Made by a program: the position numbers and the translations under genes | Notes under the pieces: model-generated | Database searches by the model: none | Told to the model about the DNA's origin: nothing | Seen by the model: the letters and a program-made list of their open reading frames with translations, nothing else | Assembly (NCBI RefSeq): GCF_026015625.1 | Contig: NZ_JAPDVG010000001.1 | Coordinates: 3,090,501 to 3,154,500, forward strand | Direction of reading: 5' to 3' | Source of the DNA: Segatella copri | Lineage (GTDB): Bacteria > Bacteroidota > Bacteroidia > Bacteroidales > Bacteroidaceae | DNA: 64,000 bases | Shown: positions 40,687 to 49,589 of the stretch, one piece after another | Position numbering within the stretch: the stretch's first letter is position 1 | How the letters are laid out: the number at the start of each line of letters is the position of its first letter

Positions 40687-41457
40687 ATGAGCAAAGGAAA
40701 ATTAGCTAAGTTTGCGGATATGGAGCGTTTCGAGAACGTGTTCCAGTATCCATATAGTGTAGTAGATGACGTGCCTTTCGATATGAAGGGCAAGTGGCGT
40801 GAGATGTATTTCCACAATGATAACCCTATCGTGCTGGAGTTGGGATGCGGCAAGGGTGAATATACCGTGGAACTTGCCAAGCTCTATCCTGAGATGAACT
40901 TCATCGGTGTGGATATCAAGGGCGCACGTATGTGGACCGGTGCCAAGAAAGCGATAGAGGAAGGACAGAAGAACGTGGCTTTCCTCCGTACCAACATCGA
41001 GATTATCGACCGCTTCTTTGCCGAGGATGAGGTGCAGGAAATCTGGCTCACCTTCTCTGACCCGCAGATGAAGAACCCTCGCAAGCGTCTTACATCTACT
41101 TACTTCATGAACCGTTATCGCCATTTCCTCGTGGATGGCGGCATCATCCATCTGAAGACGGACTCCAACTTCCTCTTCACCTATACTACTTATATGGTGG
41201 ATGGCAACCATCTGCCTGTGCTCTTCCGCACCGAGGACCTCTATCATCAGGAGGGTATCGATGAGGAAACCCGTAAGATTCTCTCTATCCAGACCTATTA
41301 TGAGAGTATGTGGATAGAGCGTGGCTTGAACATCAAGTATCAGAAGTTCGCCTTGCCACGTGAGGGGGAGTTGGTGGAACCTGATATTGAGATTCCGCTG
41401 GATGATTATCGCAGTTATCGCCGTGATAAGCGAAGCTCAAAGGATACAGCGAAGTAG
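40687..41457 (+). CDS. trmB: tRNA (guanine-N7-)-methyltransferase
   Basis: From the ATG at 40687 the protein is 256 aa. The SAM-binding motif [16 protein letters not shown] lies near residue 55, [12 protein letters not shown] near 80, and the TrmB catalytic/tRNA-binding segment [16 protein letters not shown] near 128. It makes m7G46 in the variable loop of tRNAs. The C-terminal tail is lysine/arginine rich (YRRDKRSSK), likely for RNA binding. Single gene with a clear promoter. Confidence 0.95.
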   Translation: MSKGKLAKFADMERFENVFQYPYSVVDDVPFDMKGKWREMYFHNDNPIVLELGCGKGEYTVELAKLYPEMNFIGVDIKGARMWTGAKKAIEEGQKNVAFLRTNIEIIDRFFAEDEVQEIWLTFSDPQMKNPRKRLTSTYFMNRYRHFLVDGGIIHLKTDSNFLFTYTTYMVDGNHLPVLFRTEDLYHQEGIDEETRKILSIQTYYESMWIERGLNIKYQKFALPREGELVEPDIEIPLDDYRSYRRDKRSSKDTAK

Positions 41458-41561
41458 ATTTTTACAATGATTTGAATAAGCTTCCGCAATGCTTTGAATG
41501 CCTTTCCTCAAGCGTTATTGGCGTTTGAAGAATGCGTCATAAGTATCTGAAAGAAGTAACT

Positions 41562-41605
41562 GAAGTTGTTTGGAGATACAATAGAAGTTGTTGGAACAGT
41601 AAGTA
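41562..41605. repeat. 22-bp array D (2 units)
   Basis: GAAGTTGTTTGGA at 41562 and GAAGTTGTTGGAA at 41584, exactly 22 bp apart; the second half of each unit is diverged. Confidence 0.55.
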
Positions 41606-41620
41606 TCTCGAAGCGCACAA

Positions 41621-41708
41621 CAGTTGATATGCGGTCGCACATCAGCTGTTGTGCGCTTGTCTTTCAGCTGTTGTGCATGCGTAGAACAGCTGTTGTGCGG
41701 CTTTTTAA
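41621..41708. repeat. 22-bp array E (4 units)
   Basis: Units start at 41621, 41643, 41665 and 41687. The last three share CAGCTGTTGTGC exactly; the first is diverged (CAGTTGATATGCGG). GCGCACAACAG at 41613-41623 is the inverted copy of CTGTTGTGCGC at 41646-41656, so a hairpin can form. Confidence 0.88.
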
Positions 41709-41951
41709 TGGCAATTCTATTGATTGTCTTTGTTAATCAAGTTGACGACTACTTTTACCATAACATCTTTTTCCTCAGTTCTTCTTTTTGATGAAATTTG
41801 CGAAAGATTGAAATGGAAGGAATGTTTTGTTTTTGATTACTTCCAGATTAAATATCAGGACTAGTCTTAGGTTAGGGATATGTATAGTATGTTATGTTCT
41901 TCCTATACCTTTTGTTAAATCCGGGAATAATCTTGTTGAATTCAAGAAAAA

Positions 41952-41985
41952 AAGGTGGAAATGCTTGGTGTTTCCACCTTATTTT
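41952..41985. terminator. Terminator-like hairpin upstream of the GH3 promoter
   Basis: AAGGTGGAAA pairs with TTTCCACCTT, flanked by A-rich and T-rich sequence. It ends three bases before the GH3 -7 box. Confidence 0.55.
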
Positions 41986-41987
41986 AT

Positions 41988-41995
41988 TATATTTG
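41988..41995 (+). promoter_or_regulatory. -7 box of the GH3 gene
   Basis: TATATTTG, giving a leader of about 95 nt. Confidence 0.55.
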
Positions 41996-42096
41996 CAGCA
42001 AGTTTTTGAAGAAGTGCAGTATTCTCAGGGACTGCATGGAACTGACGAAACGACTAAAAGAATAGAAAAGTAATAACTAACTAAATAAACGACAAA

Positions 42097-44451
42097 ATGA
42101 TGAACTATAAGAAATTGGCTCTTACCGTTGCGGCTGGAGCGATGGCAACTACAATGATGGCGCAATCAGCACCAAAACTGAATGCCAATAACATCGAAGA
42201 AGTAATCAAGGCGATGACCTTGGAAGAAAAAGCCCAGATGCTGGTGGGCGGTGGTAACGATGGATTCGTGGGCAGCGGTGCTATGCTCGGACATCAGAAG
42301 AAGTTCGTGCCGGGTGCTGCGGGTACTACTGTAGCCATCCCTCGTCTCGGCATTCCTACTACCGTTCAGTGTGATGGTCCTGCCGGAGTTCATATCGATG
42401 CTCATCGCGAAGGTGACAGCCGTAGCTACTTTGCCACTGGTTTCCCTATCGGAACCTGTCTGGCTTCTACCTGGAACACCGACCTGGTGCGCAAGGTGGG
42501 TGAGGCTATCGGTAACGAAACCCTGGAGTATGGCTGTGATGTTGTACTCGGACCGGGTATGAACCTGCATCGCAATCCGCTCTGCGGCCGTAACTTTGAG
42601 TATTATTCTGAAGACCCAATCGTAACGGGTCTTATCGGAACCGCCTTTGTACAGGGTGTGCAGAGCCAGGGCGTGGGTGTAAGTGCCAAGCACTTTGCCG
42701 TGAACTCTCAGGAAACTGACCGTACCAAGGTGGATGAGCGATTGAGCCAGCGTGCTCTCCGTGAGCTGTATCTGAAGGGGTTCGAGATGATGGTTCGCAA
42801 GAGCAATCCTTGGACTATCATGTCTGCCTATAATAAGGTAAACGGTGTTTATGCGCAGGGCAACAAGGGGCTCTTGACTGATATTCTCCGCAACGACTGG
42901 GGATATAAGGGAATCGTGGAGACCGACTGGATTGGTAAGCGTGCCGACCTTCCTCTGGAACAGGAAGTAGAGGCTGGCAACGACCTGATGATGCCGGGTT
43001 ATCCAGCTCAGGTGCAGGATATTGTTGATGCCGTAAAGAATGGCAAGCTGGATATCAAGGATGTGGACCGCAATGTTCGCCGTATGCTCGAATATATTGT
43101 GAAGACTCCTCGATTCAAGGGATATAAATATAGTGGTGAGCCAGACTTGAAGGCTCATGCTGCCATCACCCGTCAGAGTTCTACCGAGGGTATGGTGCTC
43201 CTGAAGAATGATGCCGCTCTTCCTATCCAGGGTTTGAAGACCGTGGCACTCTTCGGTGTCAACTCTTACGACTTCATGTCGGGTGGCCTCGGTAGTGGAG
43301 CCGTTAATGTAGGCTATTCTGTAGATATGGTTACCGGTTTGAAGAACATCGGCGTGGCAACTACTCCTCAGCTTACGGAAATCTATCAGAATTATGTGAA
43401 GTATGCCAAGGCTAAGTTGAAGGCAGACAAGAATCCGATGATGTGGTTCCTGGATCAGGGTCAGCCTAAGCTCGATGAAATTGAGATTACTGAGCGTTGT
43501 GTAGCTGGCGAGGAGCCAAAGGCTGATGCTGCCATCATCACCATCGGCCGTCAGGCAGGTGAGGGAATGGATCGCCAGATCAATGGTGAGTTCAACCTCA
43601 GTCAGATAGAGCAGGATATGATTTTCCGTGTATCTGATGCTTTTCATGCCAAGGGTAAGAAGGTGATTGTCATCATCAACTCTGGTTCTGTGATGGAGAC
43701 TGCCAGTTGGAGAGACCGTGTGGATGCTATTCTCGTAGCTTGGCAGCCAGGTATCGAGGGCGGCAACTCTGTAGCTGATATCCTGACCGGTAAGGTGAAT
43801 CCATCGGGTAAGTTGACCATGACCTGGCCTATCGCTGCTACCGATCATCCTTCTACTGCCAACTTTGCCAAGGATTACGATATGTACACCTACAAGAATC
43901 TGCTGGATTGGAGCAAGGGCAACATCAAGGGTTACGACTATAGCAACCACGAGGAGGATATCTACGTAGGTTATCGCTACTTTGATACCTTCAAGAAGAA
44001 TGTGGCTTATCCTTTCGGTTATGGTTTGAGCTACACTACCTTCGAGTTTGGCAAGCCATCAGTCAAGGCTAAAGGCAACAATATCGAGGTTAGCGTAACT
44101 ATCAAGAATACCGGTAAGGTTGCCGGCAAGGAAGTTGCTGAGGTTTATGTCACCGCTCCTAAGGGCGCTTACGAGAAGCCAGCCAAGGAACTCAAGACCT
44201 TCGGCAAGACCAAGTTGCTGAATCCAGGTGAAAGTCAGACTTTGAAGATGACCCTCGAAAAGCGCGATCTTGCCAGCTTCGATGAGGCCAATAGCCAGTG
44301 GAAGGTAGATGCAGGTAACTATCTCTTCAAGGTAGGTAGTGACGTAGAGAACATCAAGGGTACTGCTACTTTAAAGGTTGCAGAATATACCGAGAAGACA
44401 AGCAATGCTTGCGCTCCTAAGGTTCAGTTGAACTATCTGAAGCAGAAGTAG
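42097..44451 (+). CDS. Secreted GH3 beta-glucosidase/xylosidase
   Basis: This 784-aa protein has a signal peptide (MMNYKKLALTVAAGAMATTMMAQ). The TIM-barrel domain shows QCDGPAGVHI, LGPGMNLHRNPLCGRNFEYY, SAKHFAVNSQE and IVETDWIG, where Asp277 is the nucleophile. The second alpha/beta domain (ALFGVNSY, GRQAGEGMDR, WQPGIEGGNSVADIL, YPFGYGLSYTTFE) and a C-terminal fibronectin III-like domain (about 650-765) follow. This domain order is typical of periplasmic beta-glucosidases; beta-xylosidase activity is also possible given the xylan cluster 4 kb upstream. It is a single gene with its own promoter and terminator, and not clearly part of that cluster. Confidence 0.93.
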   Translation: MMNYKKLALTVAAGAMATTMMAQSAPKLNANNIEEVIKAMTLEEKAQMLVGGGNDGFVGSGAMLGHQKKFVPGAAGTTVAIPRLGIPTTVQCDGPAGVHIDAHREGDSRSYFATGFPIGTCLASTWNTDLVRKVGEAIGNETLEYGCDVVLGPGMNLHRNPLCGRNFEYYSEDPIVTGLIGTAFVQGVQSQGVGVSAKHFAVNSQETDRTKVDERLSQRALRELYLKGFEMMVRKSNPWTIMSAYNKVNGVYAQGNKGLLTDILRNDWGYKGIVETDWIGKRADLPLEQEVEAGNDLMMPGYPAQVQDIVDAVKNGKLDIKDVDRNVRRMLEYIVKTPRFKGYKYSGEPDLKAHAAITRQSSTEGMVLLKNDAALPIQGLKTVALFGVNSYDFMSGGLGSGAVNVGYSVDMVTGLKNIGVATTPQLTEIYQNYVKYAKAKLKADKNPMMWFLDQGQPKLDEIEITERCVAGEEPKADAAIITIGRQAGEGMDRQINGEFNLSQIEQDMIFRVSDAFHAKGKKVIVIINSGSVMETASWRDRVDAILVAWQPGIEGGNSVADILTGKVNPSGKLTMTWPIAATDHPSTANFAKDYDMYTYKNLLDWSKGNIKGYDYSNHEEDIYVGYRYFDTFKKNVAYPFGYGLSYTTFEFGKPSVKAKGNNIEVSVTIKNTGKVAGKEVAEVYVTAPKGAYEKPAKELKTFGKTKLLNPGESQTLKMTLEKRDLASFDEANSQWKVDAGNYLFKVGSDVENIKGTATLKVAEYTEKTSNACAPKVQLNYLKQK

Positions 44452-44641
44452 CCTGTGTAAATAATATTCTAGAAAGAGATTATCTAGAAGAAACTCCCGG
44501 AAAATGGGGAAAGAAGAGATTGAGAATTTTTCCTTAAGGGAAATAAAATCTTCCCTTAAGAGATATTTTTCACCACATTTGGTCTGTAAAGTTATTTCTT
44601 TATAAATTTCGCAGCACCTATTTTCCTATCCTCAAAAGCAA

Positions 44642-44677
44642 AGAACTCCCGTCTCTTTTCTGAGATGGGAGTTCTTG
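44642..44677. terminator. Bidirectional terminator
   Basis: AAGAACTCCCGTCTC pairs with GAGATGGGAGTTCTT (one G-U pair) around a 6-nt loop, between the convergent GH3 and TonB-receptor genes. A second pair of CCTTAAG boxes 22 bp apart lies upstream (44532, 44554). Confidence 0.85.
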
Positions 44678-44678
44678 T

Positions 44679-47231
44679 TTAGAAGGAATACTGGGCGGAA
44701 ATCATCAGTTCGCGAGGGCGAAGATAATAGCAGTCGGTCAATGTACTGATGCCGCTATAGATGGTTTCCATATAATTCTTCTTATTGAATAGGTTTCGAA
44801 GCTCTGCTGAAAGGCGGAGCTTTTTCATTCTCCAAACTGCAGAGGCATCGCCAAGGAGGGTGTTAAGATGGCTGCCCTCTTGCAGTTCATTGCGATAATG
44901 TACGAGCGAGAAGGAGAGGTCCACATGGCTGATGGTAGCGGTGGCAGATACGCTTTGGTGCCAATTAAATAACGATGACTTCGCCATTTTTTGACGTTTC
45001 GAGTTGTAAAAAGAGAATTCTCCCTCATAGCTAAAGGCGCACCAGGACGGCGAGAAGTCGATGCTAGGCTTTACAGTATAGTTGTCGGCGGTGTAGCTGA
45101 TGGCTTTGCCGCTGCTGTATTGCTCCCCCTTGCTGTAGTTGTAACTGCCCTCCAGGCGGGTCTTCAGATGTAGGTCGTAGAAACCCTTCGATATGTAGAG
45201 TGATGCCCCTAGGTTGTTGCTCTTGCTGTCCTGCTTATATAATGAGGTATAGTATTTGCCATCCTCGATGCGTAGGTCGGATGCCGTGTTCATCCAGTTT
45301 TTGCTGGCATTGACCGATGCGCTGAAGAAGATTTCCTTGATAGGACGCTTGTAGTCGTAACTCAACTTGCCATAAAGAGAGCGAGTTATCGGAATGATGT
45401 CGCTCGAAGTGTACCAAGAGCGATAACTTTGACGATATTGCTTCATGGCGTAGTTGGTGGCATTGCCTGTTCCTGTACTGTATCCTGTGTAGATAGTCAA
45501 CTCTCTTCGGAAATCTAATTTCTTATATAAGTAAAGGTAGGGTGATATGGTAAGTAGAGTTTTCTGTGGATAGGTGAAGCGTTCCCAGATGAAATCGGGA
45601 GAGAACGACATACGGAACGTCTCGGTCTTGTATTGCCAGTAAGGGGTGAACTTCCCTGTGATGTTAAGATTGTTTTTGCCGATTTCATCGTGACTGTTTT
45701 CGGTGAATCCGTTGTTTTTTCCGATTTCATCGCTTCTTTCCTGATATTTCGCATAGATGTTGTTGAGGTCGATACTCATTCTATATTCCTGTGTCCAGTG
45801 GAAGCGATTCCTCATCCACTGTAAGGCGTGGGCAGTATGCCAAAGGTTGGTGCGGATGCGATTCCGATCGTCGTTAACGTAGAGGTCCGCCACACCATGG
45901 TGATAGTCGGCAGTGCTACGCCAAGAGAGTTGACTTTTCTTGAAGATGAAGAGGCGGTAGATACTTGCCGAGAGGTCGAGCTTTGGGATGCGGACACGTT
46001 GGGTAAGCGTGTCGTTGATGTTTGACAAACCATCGTTTTGTGCTGCGCTGAGGCCGATACTCTTGTTGCCATAATGCTCAGCCTTGTTTACCTTGTTCTC
46101 CCATTGCAGATTGAAGGCATCGCTGATCATCGTCTTGTGGTTATGCTCCGTGGTAACTGTAGGAGCTTCGCCGCCGAGGTCGTAGATACTCATGTTCTCT
46201 CGCTCTTGTCGGGTTACCGTACGAAGATAGTTGGCTTCTATGCGAGTCTCTGCATCGTCCTTGTTCTTCTTGATATGGTTGATGGAGTATTTTTGCGAGG
46301 TGTTGAAGCGCAGGCGTTCTTCGTCGATAGGAGCGTCAAGCGATGGTACTGATATCCATGATGGAAGGGAGGCTGGAGCCAGACGATTGCTGTAAGATGC
46401 GAGTTGGTTAAGTGCATAGCCGAGATTTTTGCCTGTTCTGTCGTATTCTGCATCATACATCATCTGTTTTTTCTTGCCAATTTGCATGATATTGATGCTT
46501 CCGCCTACGTGGGATGGATGCCCTACGAGCATGTAAGGCTTGAGGGTGGGCATCAGTTTGTCGCGGGCACTATCTTTCAGGGCGATGTTCATCGCCACAT
46601 TATCCGTAAAGGTCTTGTTCTGGAGCGCCTTGATAGGCTGGTCATGCTCGATGACTTCGGCCTTTTTTACGTCTTTTGCCTTGATATTCTCTTCTAGTTG
46701 GTTATATTTGCCACCGGTCAGGTCGAGACCTTCCACAGTGAATCGGTTGATGGGCTTACCATTGTAGTTGATACGGCCATTCTTCTCTATATCCACGCCT
46801 GGCAGCTTTTTCAGTATATCTTTCAGGGAGTTATCTCGTTCGTTGGCAAAGCGGGTGAGGTCGAAAGATATGGTATCCCGCCCTGTGATACGAGATCCTT
46901 TTACTTGTACTTCCTTCAAGACAAAAGCTGTTGAAGTCATACTGATGATGGTTTCTTTTCCCGATGAAACCGCCGTTTTTTGCTTTTTATAGCCTATATA
47001 GGAAGCTTGCAGCATATCGCCAGTTTGCTTTTGTGCTATGGAAATCAAGAAAGTTCCGTCTTCCTTGCTGCGTGTAAACTTCAAGGGCTTTCCATTGCGC
47101 AGCAGCGTAACCGATACGTTGGTCAGACGGTTGTGTGTAAGTGAATCTTCCACATAACCACTAATCTTCTCTTGGGCAAACGCATGGCACGTCACGAACA
47201 GAATAGTGAAAAGAACTATTATTTTCTTCAT
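44679..47231 (-). CDS. TonB-dependent outer-membrane receptor partner of a GLPGLI protein
   Basis: This 850-aa protein has a signal peptide (to FAQ, about residue 20), a carboxypeptidase-regulatory-like domain (ISGYVEDSLTHNRLTNVSV, about 22-105), and a plug with SFDLTRFANERDNSLKDILKKLPGV and INRFTVEGLDLTGGKYN, then a beta-barrel ending LRPRELMISAQYSF. It is shorter than SusC proteins and has no SusD. The order regulator, GLPGLI gene, then this gene suggests a dedicated uptake or surface system, possibly for peptides or metal-bound compounds; substrate unknown. Cotranscribed with the GLPGLI gene (87-nt gap). Confidence 0.87.
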   Translation of the reverse strand: MKKIIVLFTILFVTCHAFAQEKISGYVEDSLTHNRLTNVSVTLLRNGKPLKFTRSKEDGTFLISIAQKQTGDMLQASYIGYKKQKTAVSSGKETIISMTSTAFVLKEVQVKGSRITGRDTISFDLTRFANERDNSLKDILKKLPGVDIEKNGRINYNGKPINRFTVEGLDLTGGKYNQLEENIKAKDVKKAEVIEHDQPIKALQNKTFTDNVAMNIALKDSARDKLMPTLKPYMLVGHPSHVGGSINIMQIGKKKQMMYDAEYDRTGKNLGYALNQLASYSNRLAPASLPSWISVPSLDAPIDEERLRFNTSQKYSINHIKKNKDDAETRIEANYLRTVTRQERENMSIYDLGGEAPTVTTEHNHKTMISDAFNLQWENKVNKAEHYGNKSIGLSAAQNDGLSNINDTLTQRVRIPKLDLSASIYRLFIFKKSQLSWRSTADYHHGVADLYVNDDRNRIRTNLWHTAHALQWMRNRFHWTQEYRMSIDLNNIYAKYQERSDEIGKNNGFTENSHDEIGKNNLNITGKFTPYWQYKTETFRMSFSPDFIWERFTYPQKTLLTISPYLYLYKKLDFRRELTIYTGYSTGTGNATNYAMKQYRQSYRSWYTSSDIIPITRSLYGKLSYDYKRPIKEIFFSASVNASKNWMNTASDLRIEDGKYYTSLYKQDSKSNNLGASLYISKGFYDLHLKTRLEGSYNYSKGEQYSSGKAISYTADNYTVKPSIDFSPSWCAFSYEGEFSFYNSKRQKMAKSSLFNWHQSVSATATISHVDLSFSLVHYRNELQEGSHLNTLLGDASAVWRMKKLRLSAELRNLFNKKNYMETIYSGISTLTDCYYLRPRELMISAQYSF

Positions 47232-47318
47232 CTTTTTTCTCTCTTTTCTATTTTACCTTAGACACTTATCTTGCTGATGTCTTTAAGACGCTTGTTTGGC
47301 AAAAAAGTAAACTGCTAA

Positions 47319-48203
47319 TTATCTTTCAATCGGATTGTATGGCTCAGCACGCTTGGAATGCTTCAGGATATTTCCTTTTTCATCCTTGATCTTTACAATT
47401 GCAGCATACTTGGCATCTTGAAGCAGATAGCCGATAGGGTCGGCATAGTATTTCTTGTAAATGGAGGTCAATGATTTGCGGTCGATAGGCTCGAATGTCT
47501 TACCTTTATAATAGATAGGTGTGGAGCCTTTGTCTGTAGTGAGTCCTACAGCCGTAAATCCATAATCGTTCTCGGAGTCGTGAGCCTTGAGTATCAATCC
47601 CGGCAGTCTGCTCAGTTTCCAGGGACCATTGTCAATAGGGATGTCTTCCGTATACCAAGCTATCCATGTTCTACCTTTAAACTTGGCAATTGCCTGGTGG
47701 CACTCGTAACCGCAGATGGAATCGATGCTGTCTGTGAGTTGCCAGTCTATCGGTTCCATCGGCTCTATGCACACATATCTGTCGGCAGCAAAGAAATCGA
47801 GATAGGCAGTTTTGCCCGGTTCTGGATAGTTCTTATATATTTTCCAATTAATCTGTCCGCCATTACCGGAGAAATTGACAGGTATTCCTTTTGCCATATT
47901 CGCAGAGATGGTAGAGTCTCTTTGGAATATCGGATAACTGTAGAATGCGGAATACTTGTTGCCAATCTGCAAGAGCATTTTCTCTTCGATGTGGCCAAAG
48001 ATGGTGTCGGTCTTGGTATATTTCTTTTCGTAAATATACTCGGCATCATATACTACCTGATACTTTACCTGATCAATGGAATCTCCCATGCCAATGCTTG
48101 ATTCATCGAACAGGTTTACTGTTTGCGCTTGGAGCATGCAAGCATATAATGCAAGCCATGCCATCAATAATACCTTTTTCATAATCTTCGTCTTTTTATT
48201 CAT
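47319..48203 (-). CDS. GLPGLI family secreted protein
   Basis: This 294-aa protein has an N-terminal signal (KKVLLMAWLALYACMLQAQ) and the family motif in GPWKLSRLPGLILKAHD near residue 200. Such proteins are Bacteroidetes-specific, export-bound and usually encoded beside TonB-dependent receptors; their job is unknown. The ATG at 48182 (MKKVLLMAW) is a plausible alternative start giving a more usual signal peptide. First gene of a two-gene operon, divergent from the membrane-bound regulator. Confidence 0.85.
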   Translation of the reverse strand: MNKKTKIMKKVLLMAWLALYACMLQAQTVNLFDESSIGMGDSIDQVKYQVVYDAEYIYEKKYTKTDTIFGHIEEKMLLQIGNKYSAFYSYPIFQRDSTISANMAKGIPVNFSGNGGQINWKIYKNYPEPGKTAYLDFFAADRYVCIEPMEPIDWQLTDSIDSICGYECHQAIAKFKGRTWIAWYTEDIPIDNGPWKLSRLPGLILKAHDSENDYGFTAVGLTTDKGSTPIYYKGKTFEPIDRKSLTSIYKKYYADPIGYLLQDAKYAAIVKIKDEKGNILKHSKRAEPYNPIER

Positions 48204-48234
48204 TATTTTATCTGTTTCATTCGTTTTTGTGATG

Positions 48235-48358
48235 CAAAAATACTGAGATTATCCGATGAAATCGATGATTTCTGTTACTGAGTTATTACTTTTGCTTCTT
48301 TTCGCCTATTATTATTTTATTACTCTTGCTTTTGTTTACGGATTTTTCAGTAACTTTG
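48235..48358. promoter_or_regulatory. Divergent promoters of the GLPGLI operon and its regulator
   Basis: Minus-strand -7 box TATTTTTG at 48235-48242 for the GLPGLI gene and plus-strand TAACTTTG at 48351-48358 for the regulator. The latter lies after the first in-frame ATG (48326), favouring 48386 as the regulator start. Confidence 0.55.
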
Positions 48359-48385
48359 CCGTCAAATTCAAAAGATCTGGAATGT

Positions 48386-49465
48386 ATGAAAAGTAACAGT
48401 AAGCTGAAAATAGTATGGATGGTATGTGGGGTAGCAATCGTATTGTTGTTCTGCACGCAGGCATATTGGCTCCATCTTCAATGTCAATATAGCTTAGACC
48501 AGCAGGTAGAGCAATTCAAAAAGGATTGTGATGAGGTGTTAGCGCAAGATTTGAAGAATAGAAAAAAGTTGCAGGAGAATTCATCTACGAAAGGTAGAAG
48601 AGATACGGTTATGCTTAAGATAGAATCTGAATATGATATGAAGAAGGGATGTAGCCGTACTACGCTTTCTTTTTGGAACAATCACCGCTTTCTTGTCCGT
48701 TTGAATGATCCTGATCTTACGGGTGATGATGCTTATCTCATCATCAGCAGATATCTGGCTTATATAGGTAAGCATCCCTCGTTGGCTTCTTATCAAAGAT
48801 TACTGGATGATAAGGGATATGGGAAGATATCCTTTTTTCGCCATCTGGATTACAAGACTGTCTTCCTGAATGCAAAATATGATGTCGAAGGCAGATGGTC
48901 ACGTGTGGTGACGGTAAAGTATCAGACGAACCCAATGTTTCGCCAAGGTATTTCTTTTCAGGTGCCCATTCCTATTACTCGAACGCTCAAAGCCATGATG
49001 TGGCAATTGATAGGAAGCATCTTTCTCTTTTTCATCTTGATAGGATGTCTGTATTATCTGGTTAAGACCATAGTCTTCCAGAAACGCATTGATGGCATTC
49101 GCCATGAGTTTCTGAAGAATATGATTTATGAGTTGAAGCAACCGAAAGAAGGCGACAAAGGTGAAGAATCTGCTGTTTTTATCGGTTCCATTGCTTTCTA
49201 CTATGCGCAGAATGAACTGCAATGTGGTAATTCCAGAGTAGTCATCACATCTCGTCAAGCTGAAATTCTGAAGCTTCTTGCCGAGAACCAGAACCAACTT
49301 GTAGAGCGGGATTTCATACTGAATGAAGTATGGGGTGATGACTCATACTCCAATTCCCTTGCCCTGAACGTGCAGATTACCTATCTTCGCCGGGCATTGA
49401 ATCTGGATGAAAAGGTAAGTATCGAAGCTGTCATCAAGAAGGGATATATCCTGCGAACCTGTTGA
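48386..49465 (+). CDS. Membrane-anchored winged-helix regulator, apparently derived from a histidine kinase
   Basis: From the ATG at 48386 the protein is 359 aa: TM1 (about 7-29), a periplasmic domain of about 170 residues, TM2 (about 202-225), a short linker and a C-terminal OmpR-type winged helix (about 285-359: SRQAEILKLLAENQNQLVERDF, split as SRQAEILKLLAE and QNQLVERDFILNEVWG; SLALNVQITYLRRAL; KKGYILRTC). Right after TM2, EFLKNMIYELKQPKE resembles a kinase H-box (F-x-NM-x-HE-x-K-x-P) with Tyr where the phosphorylated His should be, and no ATPase domain follows. So it looks like a sensor kinase whose catalytic half was replaced by a DNA-binding domain. It probably controls the divergent GLPGLI/TonB operon directly from the membrane. 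Confidence 0.82.
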   Translation: MKSNSKLKIVWMVCGVAIVLLFCTQAYWLHLQCQYSLDQQVEQFKKDCDEVLAQDLKNRKKLQENSSTKGRRDTVMLKIESEYDMKKGCSRTTLSFWNNHRFLVRLNDPDLTGDDAYLIISRYLAYIGKHPSLASYQRLLDDKGYGKISFFRHLDYKTVFLNAKYDVEGRWSRVVTVKYQTNPMFRQGISFQVPIPITRTLKAMMWQLIGSIFLFFILIGCLYYLVKTIVFQKRIDGIRHEFLKNMIYELKQPKEGDKGEESAVFIGSIAFYYAQNELQCGNSRVVITSRQAEILKLLAENQNQLVERDFILNEVWGDDSYSNSLALNVQITYLRRALNLDEKVSIEAVIKKGYILRTC

Positions 49466-49522
49466 TCTTGTTATCAACTCTCATCTTTTTAGAAAGGTGG
49501 AAGTTTTTTTATCTTAATTTAT

Positions 49523-49553
49523 TTTGTCCTTCACCTATTTTGTTGTAACTTTG
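49523..49553 (+). promoter_or_regulatory. Promoter of gpmI
   Basis: TTTG (49523-49526) and TAACTTTG (49546-49553) with 19-bp spacing; it rules out the earlier in-frame ATG at 49524. Confidence 0.65.
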
Positions 49554-49589
49554 CAGTCGAAATTCGAATTTAAATTATTTTATGTAATT

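Larger units (their letters stand above)
41458..42096. other. 639-bp intergenic region before the GH3 gene
   Basis: Holds two 22-bp-period arrays (41562-41605 and 41621-41708), a terminator-like hairpin (41952-41980) and the GH3 promoter. The short open frame at 41827-42009 overlaps the hairpin and has no family resemblance, so it is not called. Confidence 0.75.

Noticed and set aside
42166..43950. 594-codon open frame on the minus strand
   Set aside because: It is the shadow of the GH3 gene, whose signal peptide, motifs and promoter are clear; the shadow protein has no family resemblance.
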